A stretch of DNA of 64,000 nucleotides from Acidobacteriota bacterium (lineage in GTDB: Bacteria; Acidobacteriota; Thermoanaerobaculia; UBA5066): the NCBI GenBank assembly GCA_029781975.1, contig JAKOVQ010000019.1:61968-125967 (forward strand). Direction: 5' to 3'. This document shows, piece after piece, positions 8,411-15,945 of this stretch. The notes beneath the pieces are model-generated. The model did no database searches. It worked only from the letters and a program-made list of their open reading frames with translations, and was not told the DNA's origin. Position 1 is the first letter of the stretch. Every line of letters starts with the position of its first letter. A program made the translations under genes and the position numbers.

Positions 8411-9139
8411 TCAGCCGGCGGCGAGCTCGGGCGCCTCGGCGTGCGGGACGTACTTCACGACGGTCACGTCCGAGATCGCCACCAGGCAGCCGCCGGTCAC
8501 CATCCCTTCGAGGGCGGAGAGGAGCCTGTCGACCTTCTCCGCCTCGTCCACGACCGAGACGAGGATCGGGTCGTCCTTCGAGAGGCTCAGCGCCCGCGCA
8601 TGGTGGATCCGCTTGTGGGCGCCGTAGCCGAGGATCCCTCGGTAGACGGTCGCCCCGGCGACGTCGAGCTGCCGGGCCCGCTTGACGATGGCCTCGTAGA
8701 GAGGCACCCCTTCCCACCGGTCGTCCGCGCCGAGGTGGATCCTGAGCATCTTCGCCTTGCCGACGAGCCTCACGAGCTCCTCCCTCCCCGCGGGCGGGGG
8801 CGCGTCACTCCCGGCGGAGAGCTTGACCACCGTGGTGTCCTGCACCTCGACGAGGCCGCGCTCGACGAGGTCGTAGACGTCCGGCAGAACCCGCTCGATC
8901 GCCTCCGCCGTGTCGACCACCTCGATCCTCACCGGCAGGGGCCGCTGGACGTCGGGCTGGTCGATCGACCCGATGGCGCCGCGGCCGGTGAAGCCGGCGA
9001 TGCCTCGGCTGACCGTCGCCCCGGCGAGCCCCTTATGGCGGAAGAGCTCGAGGAGGGCGTTGTAGACCGTCCGGCCGTGGGCGCGGTCCGACTCGTTGAC
9101 GGTGACGACGAGCTTCTTCGCGGGGCCGGGCGCGAGCAT
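8411..9139 (-). CDS. Tandem DUF190 protein
   Basis: This 242-residue protein contains two DUF190 domains (about residues 1-110 and 122-235). The second repeats the first: KKLVVTVNESDRAHGRTVYNALLELFRHKGLAGATVSRGIAGFTGRG versus AKMLRIHLGADDRWEGVPLYEAIVKRARQLDVAGATVYRGILGYGAHK (quoted as aligned regions). DUF190 is a PII-like ferredoxin-fold family often found beside crcB. Here it is 11 bases downstream of crcB, which suggests a link to fluoride or ion homeostasis. The ATG has a GGAGG-type site. It converges on the DUF4097 gene with a 6-base gap. The biochemical function is not established. Confidence 0.88.
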   Translation of the reverse strand: MLAPGPAKKLVVTVNESDRAHGRTVYNALLELFRHKGLAGATVSRGIAGFTGRGAIGSIDQPDVQRPLPVRIEVVDTAEAIERVLPDVYDLVERGLVEVQDTTVVKLSAGSDAPPPAGREELVRLVGKAKMLRIHLGADDRWEGVPLYEAIVKRARQLDVAGATVYRGILGYGAHKRIHHARALSLSKDDPILVSVVDEAEKVDRLLSALEGMVTGGCLVAISDVTVVKYVPHAEAPELAAG

Positions 9140-9150
9140 CGGGCCTCCTT

Positions 9151-9519
9151 TCACCGCGCGAGGGCGACGCCGAGCCGGACGGCGGCGAAGCCGGCGGCGA
9201 CCGAGGCCGTCACGTAGAGGAGGGCCCAGGCGGTGGCGCCGCTCTCCACGAGCCGCTCGGTCTCGTACTCGAAGGTCGAGAACGTCGTGTACGCGCCGAC
9301 GAAGCCGGTCGCCACGAAGAGCCGCAGGCCGGGCGCGAGCGAGAGCCGCTCGGCCGCCAGCGTCGAGAAGAGGCCGAGGACGAACGAGCCGGTCACGTTG
9401 ATCAGGAGGGTCCCGAGGGGGAAGTCGCGCGTCCAGTAGCGGGCGACGAGGAGGCTCACCCCCCAGCGCGCGATCGCCCCGAGGAAGCCCCCGGCCCCCA
9501 CTGCCAGGAGCCCCGTCAC
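9151..9519 (-). CDS. crcB: Fluoride channel CrcB/Fluc
   Basis: This 122-residue, four-helix membrane protein of the Fluc family is a dual-topology dimeric channel that lets fluoride leave the cell. Family marks are GGFLGAIARW in helix 1, GTLLINVTGSFVLG in helix 2, and GFVGAYTTFSTFEYE in helix 3, with the conserved phenylalanines of the fluoride path. A GTG start at 9519 is chosen because it forms a GTGA overlap with the stop of the upstream methyltransferase gene, giving translational coupling. No fluoride riboswitch was found upstream of the operon. Only one crcB copy is present in the window. Confidence 0.93.
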   Translation of the reverse strand: MTGLLAVGAGGFLGAIARWGVSLLVARYWTRDFPLGTLLINVTGSFVLGLFSTLAAERLSLAPGLRLFVATGFVGAYTTFSTFEYETERLVESGATAWALLYVTASVAAGFAAVRLGVALAR

Positions 9520-10619
9520 CGGGCTCCGTCCTCGGGGAGCAGCCGGTAGAACAGCCACCCGTCATGGGGCACGTCGAGGACGTCCACGGCGGCGAACCCG
9601 GCCTCGGCCGCGTAGCGGGCGAGGAGGGACGGCCGCATCACGGCCCCGGTTCCGGCGGGGTCGGTGCCGCACATCCCGGCCGGCAGGCAGGTCAGGACGC
9701 TCCAGCCGTAGTTGAGCCGGTCGTTCGGCGGCGCGGGGAGCCGGAAAGCGTCCCCCACCTTCTCGTCGACCACGATCACGGCCCCCTTCGGGCCCGCGAG
9801 CCTCCGCATCGCGGCGAGCGCCTCGACGGGGCGCGGCAGGTCGTGGAGGGCCTCGAAGCAGAGGACGAGGTCGTAGCCCTCCGGCAGGCCGGGGTCCGCG
9901 GCGTCCTTCCCGTGGAAGGCGACGCGGCCAGCGACCCCCGCGTCCCGGGCGTTCCGGCGCGCCTCCTCGACGACCGCGGCGTCGAGGTCGAACCCGTCCA
10001 CCCGGGCCCGGGGGTAGCTGCGCGCGAGCGCGACGGACGACCACCCCGAGCCGCAGGCCACGTCGGCGACCCGGGCCGGCGGGAGGCCGACGAGACGGGC
10101 GTGGACGTCGGGGACGCGCGGGATCCAGTCGGTCCCGAGGAAAGTCAGGAACGGCATGCGCGACAGCTCGCCCTGCGCGGCGCGCGCGTCGTCGTCCCGC
10201 CCGGCCTCGGGGACGCCGGATCCCGAACGGAATGCCTCGAGGAGGGCGGGGAGGTGGCGGACGAGCGCCACGAGGCTCCGGGGACGGGCCGCCTGGAACG
10301 CGAGGCTCTCGCGCTCCGTCAGGACCTCGGCCGGGCCGGCGGGGAGGCGGAAGCGGCGGGCTTCCGGAGGTCCGTCGTCGTCCTCGACGTCGAGGATCCC
10401 GGCGGCCGCCTGCTGCGCGAGCCACTCGCGGACGTAGCGCTCCGAGGTCCCGGTCCGCTCGGCCAGCTCGGCCGAGGTCGCGGGGCCCCGGCGCGCCAGC
10501 GCCTCGTAGAGCCCGAGACGCTCGCCGAGGTAGAGCGTCAGGACGTCGTGGAACGCGAGCGTGGCGCCGGCGAGCCGCTCGAGGAAGGCTTCCCGCGGGA
10601 CTTCGGCCGGGGAGGTCAC
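9516..10619 (-). CDS. SAM-dependent methyltransferase with N-terminal winged helix
   Basis: This 367-residue protein has an N-terminal winged-helix dimerisation domain (about residues 15-80, GLYEALARRGPATSAELAERTG). A class I Rossmann methyltransferase domain follows: motif I is VADVACGSGWSSVAL near residue 180, the acidic end of strand 2 is VDGFDLD, and LCFEALHDL is further on. The layout resembles the plant and fungal O-methyltransferases and bacterial small-molecule methyltransferases. It sits 22 bases downstream of an ATP-grasp ligase gene and overlaps crcB. That points to modification of a small molecule or peptide made by the ligase, though this is inference. The GTG start has an AAGGAG site. 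Confidence 0.88.
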   Translation of the reverse strand: MTSPAEVPREAFLERLAGATLAFHDVLTLYLGERLGLYEALARRGPATSAELAERTGTSERYVREWLAQQAAAGILDVEDDDGPPEARRFRLPAGPAEVLTERESLAFQAARPRSLVALVRHLPALLEAFRSGSGVPEAGRDDDARAAQGELSRMPFLTFLGTDWIPRVPDVHARLVGLPPARVADVACGSGWSSVALARSYPRARVDGFDLDAAVVEEARRNARDAGVAGRVAFHGKDAADPGLPEGYDLVLCFEALHDLPRPVEALAAMRRLAGPKGAVIVVDEKVGDAFRLPAPPNDRLNYGWSVLTCLPAGMCGTDPAGTGAVMRPSLLARYAAEAGFAAVDVLDVPHDGWLFYRLLPEDGAR

Positions 10620-10641
10620 GCGGCTCCTTCCCTCTTCCGCC

Positions 10642-12174
10642 TCAGCGGCCGTAGGCCGTCTCGCGGTCGAGGATCGTGAGGGTCCGCTCGTAGAGGCGCT
10701 CGACCTCCTCGCGGCTGTTGCCGATGGCCGTCACCCCGAGTTTCCCGTACTGGGAGAGCGCCCCGATGAGGTGGAAGAGGACGCCCGACTCGGAGTTGTG
10801 GCTGTAGTGGAGGCCGTTGATCGTGAGGATCTCGATCAGGTCCTCCGGCAGGAGGCCCCGGTAGGCGTCCGACTTGAGGTTGTCGGTGGCGCGGTAGTAC
10901 TTCGGGAGGCCGCGCGGCGAGAAGAAGAGGCCGGTCCCGGCGTCGAGCTGCCCGCCGGTGATGAACTGGAGCGCGAGGTACGGGTGGGTCGTCCCCCCCA
11001 TCCGGAGGTTGATCTCGAGGGCCGAGACCGTCCACTCCTCCGATCCGTGCTCCCGCGTCGCGAGGAAGTCGACCCCGAAGCGGCTCACCACCCCGCGCCT
11101 CGCGAGGACGGCGCCGATCTTGAGGGCCTCCTCCTGGATCCTCGTCCGGTACTCGCTCGCCGCTGGGAAGAGGCAGCCGAGGAAGACCTGGCCGCTCGTC
11201 CCTCCGAGGACCTGGTCGTGGGTGGAGATCGGGATCACCTCGCCGTGGGGGTCGACGCGGAGCTGGACGCTCGGGGAGGTCTTGTGGTCTCCCTCGAGGA
11301 ACTCCTCGACGATCCCTCCCATCCGCTCGAACTTCTCGAAGTACGAGGCGTTCGTCTCGGAGGCGACGGCGTGCTCGAGCCGCTCGAGCGCCTCCCGGAT
11401 CGACGGGAGGTCGGCCGTCTCGGGATAGCGGAAGATCGCGTTCCCCTCGCCGGAGAAGCTCTCGTCGAGCTTCACCACCGCCTTCCTGAGAGAGGGCCGG
11501 CGCCGCTTGAGCTCGAGGAGGCTCCGCTCCACCTCGTCCCGCGTCCGGAGGTCCTCCATGCCGTCGGGCAGGCGCACGCCCGCCTCGCGGAACACCTTGC
11601 GGCTCCCGGACTTGGTCCCGAGCCCCGAAAGCTCGGGGTCGACCCCGTTGAGCGGAATCCCGAGGAGGACGGAGAGCTTTCGCTCGAGCGGCGTGGAGTT
11701 GAAGACCGTGAGGTACGCGCGGGACGGGTCGGTGATCCCGGCCCGGATCCTCTCGATCAGCCGCGGGCGCTCGAGGATCTTCTCGGTCAGCGAGCGGGGG
11801 GAGGCGTCGTACGCGCAGAGGAGCGTCAGCCGCGACCGGGCGTGGCTCGCGGGGATCCCGACCAGGAGCTGGAAGTAGTACTCGAGGACGAGCGGGTGGA
11901 CCGGCTGGGACGTGACGAAGACCATCCGGGCCCGCGGGTTGCGGAGGCGGATCAGGAGGAAGAGGAGCCGCTCCTCGTAGAAGCTCGCCCCCTGGAGCTT
12001 CTGGAGCTCGGACTGGTCGAGCGTCAGCGACGGGACGATGACCGACGTGTGCGGCTCCTCGTCCCTCATCGCGATCGAATCCCACACCTCGGCGAGCCGA
12101 GGCTTCAGCCGATCGAACTCGGCCGCCTCGCGCTCCGGCCCGAGGTCGGAGACGAAGGGGGGCTTGGGAATCAC
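10642..12174 (-). CDS. ATP-grasp protein of the PGM1-like peptide ligase group
   Basis: This 510-residue protein has an ATP-grasp domain in its second half: KAVVKLDESFSGEGNAIF (nucleotide-binding lysine and flexible loop), VEEFLEG, and the metal-binding end ALEINLRMGGTTHPY. The N-terminal part (EELLFLLIRLRNPRARMVFVTSQPVHP-like region) matches the large proteins annotated as PGM1-related peptide ligases, after the pheganomycin ligase. These enzymes form amide bonds between carboxylates and amines. The GTG at 12174 is chosen because TAGAAT lies 7 bases upstream without a Shine-Dalgarno sequence, the leaderless pattern seen elsewhere in the window. It is the first gene of a four-gene unit with the methyltransferase, crcB and DUF190 genes. 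The product is unknown. Confidence 0.8.
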   Translation of the reverse strand: MIPKPPFVSDLGPEREAAEFDRLKPRLAEVWDSIAMRDEEPHTSVIVPSLTLDQSELQKLQGASFYEERLLFLLIRLRNPRARMVFVTSQPVHPLVLEYYFQLLVGIPASHARSRLTLLCAYDASPRSLTEKILERPRLIERIRAGITDPSRAYLTVFNSTPLERKLSVLLGIPLNGVDPELSGLGTKSGSRKVFREAGVRLPDGMEDLRTRDEVERSLLELKRRRPSLRKAVVKLDESFSGEGNAIFRYPETADLPSIREALERLEHAVASETNASYFEKFERMGGIVEEFLEGDHKTSPSVQLRVDPHGEVIPISTHDQVLGGTSGQVFLGCLFPAASEYRTRIQEEALKIGAVLARRGVVSRFGVDFLATREHGSEEWTVSALEINLRMGGTTHPYLALQFITGGQLDAGTGLFFSPRGLPKYYRATDNLKSDAYRGLLPEDLIEILTINGLHYSHNSESGVLFHLIGALSQYGKLGVTAIGNSREEVERLYERTLTILDRETAYGR

Positions 12175-12181
12175 GGAGGGG

Positions 12182-12187
12182 ATTCTA
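12182..12187 (-). promoter_or_regulatory. -10 element for leaderless ATP-grasp operon
   Basis: TAGAAT on the minus strand, five of six bases of the consensus, ends 7 bases before the GTG at 12174. There is no ribosome binding site in between. It would drive the ATP-grasp, methyltransferase, crcB and DUF190 genes. Confidence 0.5.
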
Positions 12188-12269
12188 CGGGCGAGCAACC
12201 GTCGATCGGCGGCTCGCGGCACGGATCTTGGAAAGCGATCGGCTCGATCGGAGGGAAGGGAGCGCTCTC

Positions 12270-12754
12270 GGACCCCGGATCGAGGCTTCACCCCCGTGGA
12301 GCTTCTCGTCGCGCTCGCCATCCTCGGGATCCTCGTGGTGATCGCCGTCGTGAACTACCTCAACGCGATCGAGCGCGGGCGCTAGCGGCGGATCATGGCC
12401 GACATGAGGACGATCGCCACGGCGGTCGAGGCCTACGCCCTGGACTTCAACCGGTACCCGCCCCCCTCCGGCTTCGTCCTGCCAACGGGCCTGAGCCTTC
12501 CGACGACCGACCTGCGGACCGCCGCCACGTACCTGCAGCCGACCTACATGAAGATCGCCCCCCTCTCCGACGGCTGGAACTCGTGGTTCGACTACGGGAC
12601 GACGGAGCTGGGGACGAACGACGTCGTCCGGTCGGCCGGGCGGCTCGGAATCCGTGAGACGGCCCCTGTCTACGGGCCTACGACAGACTTCCGGGACGAC
12701 ATCATCGTGGTCGACGGAATGTTCGCCCAGTACTCGTACGGGCTCCAGGCATGA
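12270..12754 (+). pseudogene. Decayed type IV pilin gene
   Basis: This is a second copy of the pilin gene that follows it. It keeps the prepilin cleavage region (RGFTPVELLVALAILGILVVIAV) and a globular part that aligns closely with the intact pilin (DMRTIATAVEAYALDFNRYPPP, PLSDGWNSWF, YGPTTDF). Two lesions are visible. The position matching the intact ATG is TCT, with no other start codon in reach, although GGAGGGAAGG remains upstream. An in-frame TAG at 12383-12385 stands exactly where the intact gene has CAG. A Pro also replaces the usual Leu at mature position 3. The rest of the frame is open, so the decay looks recent. Readthrough is unlikely because the start is also lost. Confidence 0.85.
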
Positions 12755-12816
12755 CCCGAAGCTGGCTGATGTCGCGGATCGAACCGACAATTGGCGTCCC
12801 CTCGGCGCCGGGTAAC

Positions 12817-12833
12817 CCGACAAAATTTGTCGG
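12817..12833. promoter_or_regulatory. Perfect 17-bp palindrome, candidate activator site
   Basis: CCGACAAAATTTGTCGG is a perfect palindrome with 8-base arms. A matching half site, CCGACAA, lies at 12784-12790. Both sit about 85-125 bases upstream of the proposed sigma-54 promoter, where bacterial enhancer-binding proteins normally bind. The arms contain TGTC, the core described for PilR sites. Confidence 0.5.
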
Positions 12834-12895
12834 CCATCTCGGCGCCGAGGCGGCCCAACCCTTCTGGATTACGGTCTCGCGTCCGTTCAAATTTA

Positions 12896-12910
12896 GGGCA
12901 TGAAACTTGC
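12896..12910 (+). promoter_or_regulatory. Sigma-54 promoter of the pilin gene
   Basis: GGGCATGAAACTTGC matches the sigma-54 consensus TGGCACG-N4-TTGC, with the invariant GG (12897-12898) and GC (12909-12910) at the correct spacing. Transcription would begin near 12922, immediately before the AAGGAGGA ribosome site. Type IV pilin genes are often sigma-54 dependent. Confidence 0.6.
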
Positions 12911-12936
12911 GTAATCATTCTCAAGGAGGAATCCGA

Positions 12937-13440
12937 ATGAAGAGCAACCGGAAAGGCTTCACCCTCATCGAACTGCTGATCGTCGTGGCGATCATCGGCA
13001 TCATCGTCGCCATCGCGATCCCGAACCTGCTGAACGCCATCCAGCGCGCGAAGCAGCGGAAGACGATGGGCGACATGCGGAGCATCGCCACCGCGATCGA
13101 GGCGTACTCGGTCGACTTCAACCGCTACCCGCCGTCGGCCGCCTTCACGATGCCCACCTCGATCTCCGGTCCGGGCCAGACCTTCATGGCTGGCAACAAG
13201 ATGGCCAACTACATTGCCCCCACCTACATCAAGGTGGTCCCCCTCTCCGACGGGTGGAACTCCTGGTTCCTCTACAACGTCGACTCGACCGGCGGCTCCG
13301 ACTATCGCCTCACCTCGTATGCGAAGAACGGAACTTCTGGCCCCATCGCGGCCAGCTACGGCCCGACGACGGACTTCAACTCCGACATCATCTACGTCAA
13401 CGGCCAGTTCATTCAGTACCCCGAGGGCGCGCAGCGCTGA
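12937..13440 (+). CDS. Type IV pilin (major pilin or pseudopilin)
   Basis: This 167-residue prepilin has the class III signal MKSNRKG|FTLIELLIVVAI. Prepilin peptidase would cut after Gly7, leaving an N-methylated Phe, and Glu5 of the mature chain (Glu12) is present for subunit docking. The hydrophobic helix continues with IVAIAIPNLLNAIQRAKQ, and a short globular head follows. The head resembles GspG-type pseudopilins in size, so a type II secretion role cannot be excluded. An AAGGAGGA ribosome site and a sigma-54-like promoter precede it, and a strong intrinsic terminator follows. The convergent oligosaccharyltransferase-like gene overlaps its last 32 bases. No pilus assembly ATPase or prepilin peptidase gene is in the window. 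Confidence 0.93.
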   Translation: MKSNRKGFTLIELLIVVAIIGIIVAIAIPNLLNAIQRAKQRKTMGDMRSIATAIEAYSVDFNRYPPSAAFTMPTSISGPGQTFMAGNKMANYIAPTYIKVVPLSDGWNSWFLYNVDSTGGSDYRLTSYAKNGTSGPIAASYGPTTDFNSDIIYVNGQFIQYPEGAQR

Positions 13441-15430
13441 GCGCCTGATCCCCTGACCGGGATCCTGGAAGGGCCTCCGGCACGTTCGGAGGCCCTTCCC
13501 TTTTCGGCCGGTCGCCCGGCGTTGTCCCGGCCGTGAGTTCCGGGCGGCCGGGATCCGTCCTCGCGCTGCCCGCCGGTGCACGGAGCTCCCACACGACGAC
13601 GGGAGCGCTTCCTGACTTCGACTCGGGGTCGGTCTCGATGCGGGCGACGCGAGCGAAGAGCCCCTGCGGCGACGTCACGTTCTCCGACCCGTCGCGCGTC
13701 ACCGCCCGGAACCAGAACGTTGCCTCGAGGAGGCGGGTGGGCTGGTCCTTCGGCCCCGGGCCCCGCCTCTCGGTGAAGAACGCCCCGTAAGGCAGGCCGG
13801 AGAGCGCGACGGCGCGACGGACGGCGGCGGCACCGTTCTCGAGGACGACGTATCGCGTCCCGGTCCGGCGGCACCACGCCGCGACCCGCTCCTCCCGGGT
13901 GGAGAGCGGGACGCCGACCGCGGTCTCGAACCGGACGCGCCCCGGCATCGTGCCGAAGTTGTCGACGACGACGGGGTGCCCTCCGACGACATGAAGGAGG
14001 TGTCCCCACGACCAGGGGGCGAGGACCCGCCCCTCTCCCCCGCGTCGCCGGAGGAGCTCGGCGACGGCCTGGTAGGGGGCCGCGGAGGCCGGGACCTCCG
14101 GAGGCGGCTTTCGCAGGAACGCCAGCCCCCCGGCCAGGGAGGGAAGGACGGTGACCGCGGCTGCGGCCGTCGCGGCCAGCTGTCGCCCGGAGCGCGCCAG
14201 CTCCGCGACCGCCACACCTCCCGCCACCGCGAGAAGAGGGACCGACGCTGAGAGGAAGCGGGCCCTGAGGAGCGTGGCGAGGAGGAGTCCCCCGGCCACG
14301 ACGGCGAGGACGAGGAGACGCGGCCGTCGTCGGCGTCCCGCCGCGAGGAGGAAGGGAACGAGGAGTCCGCCGCCTCCGAGGAGCGTGAGGTCCCGCCAGG
14401 GCTCTCCCGCAGGGCCGAAGACGAGCGGCCGGAACTCGGAGATGGCGTCGAGCCACGGGTCGCCTCCCAGGAACCGGATCCCCTCGAGGCTGGCGGGGAG
14501 GACACCCGGGACGGCAGCGGAGACGAGGGTCGCGGCTGTCGCGCCGGCGATGGCGCTGCCGAGCGCGCCTCCTGGACCTCCGCGGCGTCGCCAGGTGGCC
14601 GCGGCGGCGCAGCCCGCCGCGGCCCCGAGGAGGAGCCCGGCGTGCGGCATGCCGAGGTACCACTGGCTCTCCGGGTAACCGGCAGGCTGGAGCAGCCGGT
14701 AGATCCAGACCCCGGCGGCGGCGGCGGCGAACGCCGCGGCGCCGGCTTCCCGGGACAAGGGGCCTTCCGCCAGGAGGAGGCCGGCGAAGACGAGGCCTGC
14801 GACGACCAGAAGCGCGGGCTGCACGAAGAGCGCGAGGTCGATGGACGCGGCGACGGCGAGACTCGCAGCGAGCGCCGCCCGGAGCGTTCGCGCCGTCCCG
14901 GCGAGGAGGGCGGCGCCCGCCACGGCAAGGGCGAGCGGCCCTTCGAGGAAGTGGTGGTCGATCGCGCCGACGCGGCCCACGGCGAGGAGCGACGGGGCGA
15001 GGGCGAAGACGAGGCCGGCCGACAGGCCGGCACCCCAGCCCGCGCGCCAGGCGAGGAGACCGGCCGTCAGGGCCGCCGCCACCCCCGAGAGGAGCACCGG
15101 AAACCATGCGGCCCTGGCGAGGACCGCCTCGGGTTCGTGCCCCCCTGTCGCGCGCGCGAGGGAGCCGGCGGCCCAGTCGTAGAGCGGAGGCCAGGGGCAG
15201 AACTCTCCCCGAATACCGCGCCCCGGGTCGAAGCCGAGGGGCGTGCCCGGCGAGAGGGCGACCTGCACGATCCTCCTCGCGTGGTAGAGCTCGTCGAACG
15301 GGGCGACCTGGAGCGTACCGCCCCGGAATGCGCTCTCCTCGTTCGCCGCCCGGGTTCCCACGGCCAGGAGGAGAACGGCCGCGCCCACGAGGAGGGCCCG
15401 GGGGACCGGCCGGAGGACCGCATTCGCCAC
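13409..15430 (-). CDS. STT3/PglB-like membrane oligosaccharyltransferase
   Basis: This 673-residue GT-C membrane protein has about ten or more hydrophobic helices and a soluble C-terminal part. Motifs resemble the oligosaccharyltransferase catalytic subunit: an acidic first-loop motif FDELYHARR, GAIDHHFLE (the DHH region), and APWSWGHLLHVVGGHPVVVDN, which sits where STT3/PglB proteins have WWDYG followed by DN. Such enzymes move a lipid-linked glycan onto Asn or Ser/Thr of exported proteins. It converges on the pilin gene, and its C-terminal codons overlap both the pilin end and the pilin terminator, so pilin glycosylation is a natural guess. WSWG in place of WWDYG is a divergence. The GTG start lacks a clear ribosome site. 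Confidence 0.75.
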   Translation of the reverse strand: MANAVLRPVPRALLVGAAVLLLAVGTRAANEESAFRGGTLQVAPFDELYHARRIVQVALSPGTPLGFDPGRGIRGEFCPWPPLYDWAAGSLARATGGHEPEAVLARAAWFPVLLSGVAAALTAGLLAWRAGWGAGLSAGLVFALAPSLLAVGRVGAIDHHFLEGPLALAVAGAALLAGTARTLRAALAASLAVAASIDLALFVQPALLVVAGLVFAGLLLAEGPLSREAGAAAFAAAAAGVWIYRLLQPAGYPESQWYLGMPHAGLLLGAAAGCAAAATWRRRGGPGGALGSAIAGATAATLVSAAVPGVLPASLEGIRFLGGDPWLDAISEFRPLVFGPAGEPWRDLTLLGGGGLLVPFLLAAGRRRRPRLLVLAVVAGGLLLATLLRARFLSASVPLLAVAGGVAVAELARSGRQLAATAAAAVTVLPSLAGGLAFLRKPPPEVPASAAPYQAVAELLRRRGGEGRVLAPWSWGHLLHVVGGHPVVVDNFGTMPGRVRFETAVGVPLSTREERVAAWCRRTGTRYVVLENGAAAVRRAVALSGLPYGAFFTERRGPGPKDQPTRLLEATFWFRAVTRDGSENVTSPQGLFARVARIETDPESKSGSAPVVVWELRAPAGSARTDPGRPELTAGTTPGDRPKREGPPNVPEALPGSRSGDQALSAARPRGTE
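13467..13504 (+). terminator. Intrinsic terminator after the pilin gene
   Basis: A perfect 13-bp stem (13467-13479 with 13487-13499), a 7-base loop and a C-TTTT tail follow the pilin stop codon by 26 bases. The hairpin lies inside the 3' coding end of the convergent glycosyltransferase gene. Confidence 0.85.
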
Positions 15431-15496
15431 CGCGCGAACGGTGGTCGCTCCGGGGCCCGGGTCGTCGTGCGCGGCCGCCGCCCGCTCCAGAGCCGG

Positions 15497-15916
15497 TCAG
15501 GGGGCCGCGGGCGCCACCGCGAACGTGAGGCGGAAGGCCCAGGGCGGGGTCGACGTCGCCTCGGCGACGGCCTGGCGGAGGAGGACGACCCGGGCGTCCG
15601 CGCGCGGGCTCGTCAGCGGCAAGTGGGCGGTGACCCGGCCCTCGTCGAAGGCCATCCAACGCGGCGGGTGCAGCGTCCCCGACGCGCCGTCCACCGCGCG
15701 CAGGCAGTCGGAGACGAGCTCGGCCACCTGCGCGGGGACGTCGGTGCCGGCGGCCTGGACGGGCACGACCTGGCCGCCGTAGCTCCCCTCGGGCAGCGGC
15801 GATCCGTAGACGGCCTCGAGGGTCCCCTGAACCGTGTCGCGGAACAGGTCCTCGCGCGTCCCTGCCGTCACCGCGAGCTCGAGGCCGTCGGGCACCGGGG
15901 TGAGTTGATAGGCCAC
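15497..15916 (-). CDS. Small conserved protein, possibly archease-like
   Basis: This 139-residue soluble protein has no motif I can name with certainty. The order of segments (REDLFRDTVQGTLEAVYG near the N-terminus, ELVSDCLRAVD in the middle, and a beta-rich C-terminus with RLTFAVAP) loosely recalls archease, the activator of the RtcB RNA ligase, but the similarity is weak and no rtcB is near. The GTG start has a good GAGGAGGA ribosome site. TAAGAT at 15940-15945 on the minus strand is a likely -10. It lies between two membrane glycosyltransferase genes on the same strand. Confidence 0.6.
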   Translation of the reverse strand: MAYQLTPVPDGLELAVTAGTREDLFRDTVQGTLEAVYGSPLPEGSYGGQVVPVQAAGTDVPAQVAELVSDCLRAVDGASGTLHPPRWMAFDEGRVTAHLPLTSPRADARVVLLRQAVAEATSTPPWAFRLTFAVAPAAP

Positions 15917-15939
15917 GGGGTCCTCCTCTTCGACCCGCG

Positions 15940-15945
15940 ATCTTA
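15940..15945 (-). promoter_or_regulatory. -10 element upstream of small conserved protein
   Basis: TAAGAT on the minus strand lies 23 bases before the GTG at 15916, giving a leader of about 17 bases with a strong ribosome site. The same hexamer serves the SRPBCC gene at 38474. Confidence 0.4.

Noticed and set aside
10617..10645. Fluoride riboswitch upstream of the crcB-containing unit.
   Set aside because: Only 22 bases separate the genes there, and no pseudoknot-like motif was found before the first gene of the unit.
12383..12385. Programmed readthrough or amber recoding within the upstream pilin copy.
   Set aside because: The copy also lacks a start codon at the conserved position, and nothing around the TAG suggests a recoding signal, so simple decay is more likely.
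15497..15916. Firm naming of this gene as archease.
   Set aside because: Only loose similarity in segment order; the conserved metal-binding residues could not be confirmed and no rtcB is nearby.
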